A DNA stretch of 39,764 nucleotides, from positions 1 through 39,764 of the forward strand of contig UQMI01000034.1 of NCBI GenBank assembly GCA_900542045.1. The letters are read 5' to 3'. Each line of letters begins with the position of its first letter. Positions within the stretch are counted from its first letter, which is position 1. The notes below the pieces were generated by a model that did not search any database, was not told where the DNA came from, and saw nothing but the letters and a program-made list of their open reading frames with translations. Source of the DNA: an uncultured Blautia sp. GTDB lineage: Bacteria > Bacillota > Clostridia > Lachnospirales > Lachnospiraceae. Position numbers and translations under genes: made by a program. Positions 33,857 to 39,764 of this stretch are shown here, piece by piece.

Positions 33857-34939
33857 TTACTTTCCGGTAACCATGCGCTCCGCCTCCGTATCCCGGAACG
33901 CTTCAGCTCTGCTCCACTCCTTTGTGGCATCATTACGGACCGTTTCCGACTGGTTCTGATAAAGGAACCGGACCAGCGGATACACATCGATCCAGATCTG
34001 ATTGTTTCCCTCCCGCTGGGATTCATCAAAGATCAGCTGCAGTCCGAAATGCAGATGGCTCTCCTGAATGTTATTTACATTTTCCTCTGTGCTGTATCCG
34101 GTGCGCCCCATATAACCGATCACATCTCCCGCCTGGACCACATCTCCTTTTTCCAGTCCCCTGGCATAGGGAATATTCTGCCGCAGATGGGCGTAGTAAT
34201 AATATCTTCTTCCGTCAAAACTGTTTATTCCGATTCTCCAGCCTCCGTACTGGTTCCATCCCAATTCATAAACATAACCGGATTCCACCGCAATCACCGG
34301 CGTCCCCACCTGTCCCATCATATCATGTCCCAGGTGTCGGCGCTCATAACCGTAACTTCGGGAAACTCCAAAATCATCATAATCGGTATAGGGAAAGCCC
34401 CTGGCAATAGGATGAAACCCCTTCAGTCCGTATTTTGCTGTCCAGATACCGTTTTCCTTCACTTCATACTCGCCTACCAGCCCTCCCAGGATTGCCCCAT
34501 AAGCCTCCCGGTAATAGGGATAATACTCCAGTTCCTCTGTCACCTCTTCCAGTGTACGCTCTCCCTGATGAAGCTGCCTGGCCAGCTCCTCCATATCTTC
34601 CGGGCTGTATCGTCCAAAATCTCCGCCGTACCGGGCTCCCAGACAGGCCAGAAGTTCCACCCAGTCCAGCGGCCGGGCGGTTTCATGGGTTGCCGCATCG
34701 TATTCATAGGCCTGCTGCAGCGCCTCCTTTGTCACATGGAACTCCACCCATCGGATATAGTCCTGCTCCGCATCCTGGTTCCCCGCTTCCGCTGCAGTTT
34801 CTTTTTCGGCATTTTGGCGGTATTCCATATATCTGCTTTCTAGCCAGAAAAACAGTCCTGCCCCCATACACACAGTACAAAGCAAAGCGGCTGCAAAAAA
34901 TTTCCTACCTATATAAATGGTTTTCGGATATCTCTTCAT
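33857..34939 (-). CDS. M23 family metallopeptidase, membrane-anchored
   Basis: A 360-residue protein with an N-terminal transmembrane anchor (about 13-32), a helical linker and a C-terminal LytM/M23 domain. The zinc ligands are visible in RRHLGHDMMG (HxxxD) and ESHLHFGLQ (HxH). It is expected outside the membrane, cutting peptidoglycan cross-bridges or serving as a morphogenesis factor. About 75 bp separate it from the MDR gene downstream. The ribosome binding site is weak (GGGAG about 12 nt upstream). Confidence 0.9.
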   Translation of the reverse strand: MKRYPKTIYIGRKFFAAALLCTVCMGAGLFFWLESRYMEYRQNAEKETAAEAGNQDAEQDYIRWVEFHVTKEALQQAYEYDAATHETARPLDWVELLACLGARYGGDFGRYSPEDMEELARQLHQGERTLEEVTEELEYYPYYREAYGAILGGLVGEYEVKENGIWTAKYGLKGFHPIARGFPYTDYDDFGVSRSYGYERRHLGHDMMGQVGTPVIAVESGYVYELGWNQYGGWRIGINSFDGRRYYYYAHLRQNIPYARGLEKGDVVQAGDVIGYMGRTGYSTEENVNNIQESHLHFGLQLIFDESQREGNNQIWIDVYPLVRFLYQNQSETVRNDATKEWSRAEAFRDTEAERMVTGK

Positions 34940-35061
34940 AGACCGGCATCACTCCCATCGTCATCCTTCCTTCTTTGCACGCAGAATAATATATGTTTTC
35001 CCAGATCCGGTTTATGTACGGAAAATAAAAATGAGGCTGGCACTTGACGAATTCTTTTTTA

Positions 35062-35081
35062 TATGCAACAATAGTTGCATA
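35062..35081. promoter_or_regulatory. Palindromic operator upstream of the TetR gene
   Basis: TATGCAAC-AATA-GTTGCATA is a perfect inverted repeat, 40 bp before the TetR start. A TTGACG box lies at 35044-35049, so the palindrome would overlap the -10 region. It is probably the autoregulatory site of the TetR protein. Confidence 0.7.
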
Positions 35082-35121
35082 ACGTATGTTTTATATTAGA
35101 ACTGAAAAAGGAGACAACGCC

Positions 35122-35682
35122 ATGCCGCCAAAACCGAAAATCACAAAAGATCTGATTTTAAACGCCGCTTTGGATATTACACGGGAAACAGGTTTTGAAA
35201 CAGTCAACGCAAGGAGTATTGCGGGCAAACTGCAATGTTCGACACGCCCTATTTTTACCTGCTATAAGAACATGGATGAGATGAAAACCGAGTTTCTGGA
35301 TTATGCTTTTGAATACTACAACCGATACGTGGAAAATTACAAAAAGTCTGAGAATACAAAAGCCTGCCTGCTGTTTCCCCTTTCCTATATTAAATTTGCA
35401 AAAGAGGAAACGAATCTGTTTCGGCTGCTGTTCATAAACGACATGGATTTGGATATGACGGAAGCAAATGACTTCTACAGGGAACTCGGCAATGCAGAAA
35501 AAGCAGAGGCCTTTTCACAGATGATCGGCGCAGAGCCAGAACGGGGAAAAGAAATATTTTTGGATCTGTTTCTTTATTCCCACGGTATTGCTGTTCTTAC
35601 GGCAACCGGCAAGCTGTCATTTGACAGCCGCAATTTAGAAAAAATGCTGCAAAACTTCCTGTCTGCATATGTGAAACAGTAA
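35122..35682 (+). CDS. TetR/AcrR family transcriptional regulator
   Basis: A 186-residue protein with an N-terminal TetR helix-turn-helix (TKDLILNAALDITRETGFETVNARSIAGKLQ, residues about 7-50, followed by STRPIFTCYKN) and a helical ligand-binding domain. The start at 35122 follows AAAGGAGA; the earlier in-frame ATG at 35086 lies before that site. It sits 22 bp upstream of a methyltransferase, which it likely controls together with itself. The ligand is unknown. Confidence 0.9.
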   Translation: MPPKPKITKDLILNAALDITRETGFETVNARSIAGKLQCSTRPIFTCYKNMDEMKTEFLDYAFEYYNRYVENYKKSENTKACLLFPLSYIKFAKEETNLFRLLFINDMDLDMTEANDFYRELGNAEKAEAFSQMIGAEPERGKEIFLDLFLYSHGIAVLTATGKLSFDSRNLEKMLQNFLSAYVKQ

Positions 35683-35704
35683 AAAGAAAGGGCGGAGATA
35701 TCAC

Positions 35705-36496
35705 ATGAAATCCAACCAGTATCTGATTGATTTTTATAAGGCTTATGACGAGGATAACCGCCTTACATCGAAGCATGGCTCGGTTGAGTTTCTGACCACC
35801 ATACGCTATGTGGAAAAGTACTTAAAGCCCGGAAACCGCATTCTTGAAATCGATGCGGGAACGGGCCGGTATTCCCACGCTCTGGCGCGCCGGGGATATG
35901 CAGTTGACGCGGTAGAACTCGTAGAACATAATATAGAGATTTTCCAAAAAAACACCCTTCCCAATGAGCAGATTACGATTTCCCAGGGCAACGCCTTGAA
36001 TCTGTCTGCCTTCCCGGACAATCAATACGATATAACGCTTCTGCTCGGTCCCCTCTATCATCTGTACACTGTGGAGGATAAGCGGCAAGCAATACGGGAA
36101 GCAATCCGCGTTACCAGACAGGGCGGCGTCATCTTTGCCGCCTATGTGATTTCGGACGGCTGCTTACTTGACGAAGGCTTTAACCGGAAAAATATCAATG
36201 TCCCGGAATATATGCGAACAGGACTTCTCGACGCTGAAACCTTTGCTGCAAAATCTGGTCCAGAGGATTTATTTGAACTTGTGCGGAAAGAAGATGTTGA
36301 TGAAATCATGTCTGTATTTCCGGTCAAAAGGCTGCACTATGCAGCTTCCGACGGCTGCGCCCTGCTGCTCCGGGAAGCAATAGACGCCATGGACGAGGAA
36401 ACATTCCGTTTGTATTTGAATTATCATTTTGCCATTTGTGAACGCGGGGATTTAGCGGGTATTACAAGCCATGCACTTGATATTTTCCAGAAATAA
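35705..36496 (+). CDS. Class I SAM-dependent methyltransferase
   Basis: A 263-residue methyltransferase. Motif I reads ILEIDAGTGRYSHALARRGY, with the usual acidic/glycine pattern slightly altered, followed by VDAVELVEHNI (motif II acid) and YDITLLLGPLYHL (motif IV). The substrate is unknown. The start follows GCGGAG. It forms an operon with the TetR regulator, and such pairs often respond to small toxic compounds. Composition is more AT-rich than the hem region. Confidence 0.88.
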   Translation: MKSNQYLIDFYKAYDEDNRLTSKHGSVEFLTTIRYVEKYLKPGNRILEIDAGTGRYSHALARRGYAVDAVELVEHNIEIFQKNTLPNEQITISQGNALNLSAFPDNQYDITLLLGPLYHLYTVEDKRQAIREAIRVTRQGGVIFAAYVISDGCLLDEGFNRKNINVPEYMRTGLLDAETFAAKSGPEDLFELVRKEDVDEIMSVFPVKRLHYAASDGCALLLREAIDAMDEETFRLYLNYHFAICERGDLAGITSHALDIFQK

Positions 36497-36598
36497 ATGT
36501 ACAAACGGAAAACCGGATTGCTGCCCATTCGCACTGTCTTTATCGCTGATTCCAGATCCTGAAAGTCATATTTGATGTTTTCTATTTACCTTTCTCTA

Positions 36599-36653
36599 TT
36601 GACCACGGCAAATTCATATGGTATATTCATAACATAAAGAGCGAAATATACCA
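36599..36653 (+). promoter_or_regulatory. Promoter and overlapping operator of the DUF3796-XRE pair
   Basis: TTGACC (36599-36604), 17 bp, TATATT (36622-36627). An inverted repeat TGGTATATT (36619-36627) / AATATACCA (36645-36653) covers the -10 box and the start site, a classic repressor layout. The XRE protein encoded by the second gene is the obvious candidate. Confidence 0.7.
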
Positions 36654-36669
36654 CATAAAGGAGGTTTTT

Positions 36670-37029
36670 ATGAAACTCAGAATTAACTATTTAGGCTTTT
36701 TATCTCTTCTGGCATTGATAGCGATTTTAGGATGGACCACAGAAAATCAGGGGTTATATGGCTTTTTCGGGTTTGCTTATTATCTTCGCTATTTTTGGGT
36801 TATCCCAGATGAATTTTTCCGGCTTAATGTTCAAAAATCCGCCACCTTCGCATTTATGGCTGAAATGATTTCTCTTGTTCCCTTTATGTTTATTTGTTCT
36901 CACATTTATGGTGCTGCAAAAGCTGTTCCAACCGCTTTTGGTTTGAGTTTCGCAGTTACTATTTTTGCCTTTACTGCTGCTCTTATTATTTTAGAAGTGA
37001 AAGAACGAAGGGGAGCAGCTAATGATTAA
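36670..37029 (+). CDS. DUF3796 domain-containing membrane protein
   Basis: A 119-residue protein with three to four hydrophobic helices and the DUF3796 pattern (NYLGFLSLLALIAILGW, GFFGFAYYLRYF, PDEFFRLNVQKSA). Function unknown. The start follows AAAGGAGG. Its last 8 bp overlap the XRE regulator gene, a pairing often seen in Firmicutes. Confidence 0.85.
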   Translation: MKLRINYLGFLSLLALIAILGWTTENQGLYGFFGFAYYLRYFWVIPDEFFRLNVQKSATFAFMAEMISLVPFMFICSHIYGAAKAVPTAFGLSFAVTIFAFTAALIILEVKERRGAAND

Positions 37030-37222
37030 AAACCGTATAAAAGAGTATCGGGCAAAATATGACATGAAACAAGAGGATTTAGCCAAACTGGTAGGTGTCC
37101 GCAGAGAAACTATCGGAAATCTTGAAAAGGGAAAATATAACCCTTCTTTAGTTTTGGCATGGAATATTGCGAAAGTGTTTGGTGTGGCGATTGAAGAAAT
37201 TTTTACAGTAGTGGAAGAATAA
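37022..37222 (+). CDS. XRE-family helix-turn-helix transcriptional regulator
   Basis: A 66-residue protein consisting almost only of a Cro/CI-type helix-turn-helix (KQEDLAKLVGVRRETIGNLEKG). The start lies within the end of the DUF3796 gene and follows AAGGGGAG. It is expected to bind the inverted repeat at the shared promoter and repress its own operon. Confidence 0.92.
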   Translation: MIKNRIKEYRAKYDMKQEDLAKLVGVRRETIGNLEKGKYNPSLVLAWNIAKVFGVAIEEIFTVVEE

Positions 37223-37297
37223 GACATAAGTTATCAAAAAGCTCAACACAGAAACGCAGAGCCGATAGTACGCAGATATAAATTGCGGTTACAGTTA

Positions 37298-37345
37298 GGG
37301 CGGCGGTTTTGAATAACGAACAAAACCGCCGTTTTGTGCCGCCCT
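37298..37345 (+). terminator. Probable terminator of the DUF3796-XRE operon
   Basis: GGCGGTTTT pairs with AAAACCGCC, followed by GTTTTG; an outer AGGGCGGC/GCCGCCCT pairing is an alternative structure. The T run is short. Confidence 0.6.
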
Positions 37346-37388
37346 CTGTACAGCAGTTATCCACTTTCAGTCAGTTATAGACATTGTT

Positions 37389-37946
37389 TTATGAGAAAGC
37401 TTCCTGATGCATGGCAAAATTAATTTTCACCATGTGGATATGATCTTCCCAGACTCCATTGATCTTCAGATAATATTTTGCTGTTCCTTCATTCATGTAC
37501 TGATTCTTTTCCAGAACCCGCAGAGAAGCTTTATTTCGGGGCATCACATTTGCTTCTATCCGATGCAAATGCAGCTCTTCAAAAGCATATCGTGTGACCA
37601 TTTCCACTGCCATAGACATATATCCCCTGTTGAGAAAATCTTTGTCTAATTTGTATCCAAGAAACGCAGAGCAAAAAGCGTTCCATACCACATTGTTTAA
37701 TCCAATCATCCCTATTATCCTGTCAGGCTGCCGAACCGGCATAATATAGAAATGAAATGCTGTTTTTTCTTCCCATTGAAGCATTTCCTGTTTTATGATT
37801 TCACGCTGATGCTCCAGCGAAAAAAATTTCTCATCCCGCACAGGTTCAAATGCTTCCAGAAACTCTCTATTTCGCTTATAATAGTCCACTGCCAGCTCCG
37901 CCAAAGACAGATCCGCCGGCATAAGCTGTATCAGCTGGTTTTTCAT
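37389..37946 (-). CDS. GNAT family N-acetyltransferase (RimJ/RimL type)
   Basis: A 185-residue acetyltransferase. The acetyl-CoA-binding strand and loop (FLNRGYMSMAVEMVTRYAFEEL), then HRIEANVMPRNKASLRVLEKNQY, match the RimJ/RimL subgroup, which acetylates protein N-termini, spermidine or small amines. The start at 37946 is favoured; a TTG at 37961 would add five residues, but the G-rich site lies between them. It lies 29 bp downstream of the HMA gene and may be co-transcribed with it. Confidence 0.88.
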   Translation of the reverse strand: MKNQLIQLMPADLSLAELAVDYYKRNREFLEAFEPVRDEKFFSLEHQREIIKQEMLQWEEKTAFHFYIMPVRQPDRIIGMIGLNNVVWNAFCSAFLGYKLDKDFLNRGYMSMAVEMVTRYAFEELHLHRIEANVMPRNKASLRVLEKNQYMNEGTAKYYLKINGVWEDHIHMVKINFAMHQEAFS

Positions 37947-37975
37947 TTCTTTTACCCCCAATCATACAGACATTC

Positions 37976-38353
37976 TTAATTTGTATCCGCCTTCTGAATC
38001 CTCATCACTGTATAACCCACCTGATGCACTGCCTTTTTCAGGTCACTGTCAGAGATCAGAGATTTCATCCGGACCTTTGCCTGCTGGCTGCCCAAATCCA
38101 CTTTTGCCCACACGCCATCCAGTTCATTCAGCGCATTTTCCACCCGAGCAGCGCAGTTGCCGCAGGTCATGCCGTCAATGGTCAGCTGCACTTCATAGGG
38201 ATAGTGCGCAGGATTTTTATCCGCCACTTTTTTCCTTTTTACCGGACCTTCCCCGCTGCTGCCGCAGCAACCGGAACTGAGCCGTTTCGCATAGCTTTTC
38301 ACTCCAAAAATGATACAGATGATCAAAATTATACAAATAATAACAGTTGCCAT
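37976..38353 (-). CDS. Membrane-anchored Cys-rich (FeoB-associated-like) protein fused to an HMA metal-binding domain
   Basis: A 125-residue protein. Residues 3-18 are a transmembrane helix, followed by GCCGSSG (Cys29-Cys30) as in FeoB-associated Cys-rich proteins. Residues about 53-120 are an HMA fold with GMTCGNC (Cys64, Cys67), a soft-metal site as in CopZ and P-type ATPases. The start at 38353 follows AAGG; a GTG at 38359 is an alternative. A consensus promoter with an operator over the start site suggests metal-responsive repression. No FeoB or copper ATPase is adjacent. It probably passes a metal at the membrane; which metal is unknown. Confidence 0.82.
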   Translation of the reverse strand: MATVIICIILIICIIFGVKSYAKRLSSGCCGSSGEGPVKRKKVADKNPAHYPYEVQLTIDGMTCGNCAARVENALNELDGVWAKVDLGSQQAKVRMKSLISDSDLKKAVHQVGYTVMRIQKADTN

Positions 38354-38377
38354 TCTCACACCTTCTTTTTATTAGTA

Positions 38378-38426
38378 GTTAGTTTTTTCTAACTCTTATT
38401 GTACTCTTTCTGTTCCGGTCTGTCAA
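38378..38426 (-). promoter_or_regulatory. Promoter with GTTAG-N6-CTAAC operator (copy 2)
   Basis: On the minus strand TTGACA (38421-38426), 17 bp, TACAAT (38398-38403), and immediately downstream GTTAGAAAAAACTAAC (38378-38393), which covers the predicted start site. The half-sites and spacing equal those at 12543-12558. The placement is that of a repressor site. Confidence 0.75.
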
Positions 38427-38594
38427 GAAGCCTGCTGCCCAGATTCTGCTTCTTTCCCGGACTGTTGATACAAACGTGTAACGCTCCTCTAAAAACGAAC
38501 TGGTAAAAGTGCTTTTGACTCACCTGCACATCAAAGGTTTATTTGTTTCCAAAATTTCACTTTTCGAATCAGCAAAAATATTACAACAAAAACA

Positions 38595-38663
38595 GTCCCA
38601 AGCCGTAGACAAAGTTGATACTGGAGCTAAGCTTCTGCACCAACTTTGTTTACAGCTTGGACC
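38595..38663. repeat. 20-bp inverted repeat downstream of the Abi gene
   Basis: CCAAGCCGTAGACAAAGTTG (38598-38617) and CAACTTTGTTTACAGCTTGG (38641-38660) are inverted copies with two mismatches around a 23-nt loop. On the minus strand the stem is followed by GACTGTTTTTG, so it could end Abi transcription. Its length also fits the ends of a tiny transposon remnant. Nothing else is evident between 38430 and 38594. Confidence 0.7.
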
Positions 38664-38688
38664 TCTGAATAAATCATAAACTATATCT

Positions 38689-39684
38689 TTACTTCTTTTC
38701 TACAATACGCTTTTGATAAGTATCCCACATAAAATGCACAACTGTAACAGATGCTCCAACGGCTAAGTAAGCATACCGAGGAGGCAATGGCTGGAATACA
38801 CGTGTTTTCCCATGACCGTCACCATATAAATTTCTCAATTCAGCCATTCCATGAACAATGTTTGTGAGGTTACCTAAAATTCTTGCCGAAATCTCTTGTT
38901 CCTTGGCCCCACCTTTTATTTTTTTAGTGCTTAATCCTATACTATCGCAAGCCGTTTTCATAAGCTGAACCAAGTCCAAGTTTAGGGCATATGAGATATT
39001 TTGTTCATCAAGAATGGTCTTACAACATATTTCCAAAAGCTCCTTTGCTTTTCCTATGGCTGAATGGGGAGCACTTTCAATCAGTTTATACATCAAACTC
39101 ACCTGTGTGTTAACATATTCACTGTTAAATGCCTCCTTAATATCTTTAATTTGCCCAGATATAATCTTTTCATTAAAGTTAATACATTTCCAACCATAAA
39201 TTGCCCTACCTGAAATCGTGTTAGATTGATAAAGACAGTATCCATCAGGAGCCAAAAGTTCATTTACCCGTTCAAATATCCTTTTCCAGTCTCCGTTTTC
39301 AATTCTAACTGCCGGATGAAACATCTCGCACAAAAAATTCAATAAATACTTATCTTCATTTCCGTTACTAAGGTGAAATCTTTCATCACTAAAGACCCAA
39401 CCAAACTCATAGTCATCATTATTAACTGTATGCTGCCATATATCGCCCTCAGCATCGGCAAATCTGCTATCATTAGATGGCATACTGGTAAGATCGTAAA
39501 TCCGTTTTAAAAATGTCAATTCATTTTCAAGTCGTCCCCAATACTGTATTTTTGCAGTATATTCCTCCATTCTTACATAGTTAGCAAAGTCTGGGTGAGG
39601 TGTAGGAATCCACTCTGTATATGTATAACCATAATTGATAAGATCAAATAAATCCTGCCGTGTCACTTCTGTAATCTGTTTCAT
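38689..39684 (-). CDS. Abortive infection family protein (Abi_C domain)
   Basis: A 331-residue protein. The C-terminal 130 residues match the Abi_C (abortive infection C-terminus) pattern: SAIGKAKELLEICCKTILDE, then AELRNLYGDGHGK and YAYLAVGASVTVVHFMWDTY. The N-terminal part (ITEVTRQDLFDLI...) resembles the N-terminal domains of AbiJ-type proteins. Such proteins give phage defence by halting infected cells; the trigger and target are unknown. The gene is markedly more AT-rich than the core genes, which suggests transfer. Its ribosome binding site is weak. No partner gene is visible before the window ends. Confidence 0.78.
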   Translation of the reverse strand: MKQITEVTRQDLFDLINYGYTYTEWIPTPHPDFANYVRMEEYTAKIQYWGRLENELTFLKRIYDLTSMPSNDSRFADAEGDIWQHTVNNDDYEFGWVFSDERFHLSNGNEDKYLLNFLCEMFHPAVRIENGDWKRIFERVNELLAPDGYCLYQSNTISGRAIYGWKCINFNEKIISGQIKDIKEAFNSEYVNTQVSLMYKLIESAPHSAIGKAKELLEICCKTILDEQNISYALNLDLVQLMKTACDSIGLSTKKIKGGAKEQEISARILGNLTNIVHGMAELRNLYGDGHGKTRVFQPLPPRYAYLAVGASVTVVHFMWDTYQKRIVEKK

Positions 39685-39764
39685 ACGATACCTGCAATCA
39701 TTTAATAACTAACTAAGACTTCCCATACCTGAAATGGGCTTCGCTCCTTGAAAATTCAATATTT

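Noticed and set aside
39704..39718. Third GTTAG/CTAAC operator upstream of the Abi gene
   Set aside because: AATAACTAACTAAG contains one half-site only; no inverted partner at the 6-nt spacing is present.

Overview
The window looks like chromosomal DNA of a Gram-positive anaerobe of the class Clostridia, most probably Lachnospiraceae. The evidence is the strong AGGAGG-type ribosome binding sites, TTGACA/TATAAT promoters with 17-bp spacers, a polA whose proofreading site is degenerate, and an anaerobic (cobalt-early) tetrapyrrole gene set. The genus cannot be named from sequence alone. Most of the window is ordinary core genome. More AT-rich accessory patches lie around 10.7-12.6 kb, 35.0-37.3 kb and 38.5-39.7 kb.

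Layout. 1-184: end of a 53-bp-period repeat array. 0.2-6.6 kb (minus): PFL/UPF0210 protein, ACT-domain protein, YycJ-type metallo-hydrolase, coaE, polA and a zf-HC2 membrane protein. 6.9-9.4 kb: hotdog thioesterase, DUF1624-type membrane protein, sugar O-acetyltransferase and tRNA-Leu(CAA). 9.6-13 kb: a uroporphyrinogen-decarboxylase-like (corrinoid methyltransferase type) gene divergent from a PucR-type regulator, then a four-helix membrane protein with a cytochrome-b-like histidine pattern. 13.2-18.7 kb (minus): AIM24-like protein, lysA, pyk, a rhomboid-like membrane protein and corA. 18.9-20 kb: aroC with its own promoter and a strong leader hairpin. 20.3-21.3 kb: lactonase-family beta-propeller.

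The functional centre is 21.5-32.2 kb. On the minus strand hemA-sirC-hemC-cobA/hemD-hemB-hemL forms a tight, partly overlapping operon running from glutamyl-tRNA to uroporphyrinogen III and on to precorrin-2/sirohydrochlorin. Divergent from it, behind a cobalamin riboswitch and terminator, lie cbiM-cbiN-cbiQ and a single gene that fuses CbiO (cobalt ECF ATPase) to CbiK (sirohydrochlorin cobaltochelatase). Together they import cobalt, build the ring and insert the metal, which is the first half of anaerobic B12 synthesis.

32.2-39.7 kb: a terminator, then eight 53-bp tandem units, a quinone-oxidoreductase-like MDR enzyme, an M23 peptidase, a TetR-methyltransferase pair with a palindromic operator, a DUF3796-XRE pair with an operator over its -10 box, a GNAT acetyltransferase, a membrane-anchored Cys-rich/HMA metal-binding protein, and an abortive-infection (Abi_C) gene.

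The most unusual signals are: (1) a 53-bp phased repeat family at two loci, each array starting just past a gene's terminator and in the same orientation relative to that gene; (2) the same inverted repeat GTTAG-N6-CTAAC upstream of the mini cytochrome-b-like protein and, exactly over the predicted start site, of the HMA protein, suggesting a shared metal-responsive regulon; (3) the CbiO-CbiK fusion with a preserved internal ribosome binding site; (4) small palindromic elements dispersed through intergenic regions.
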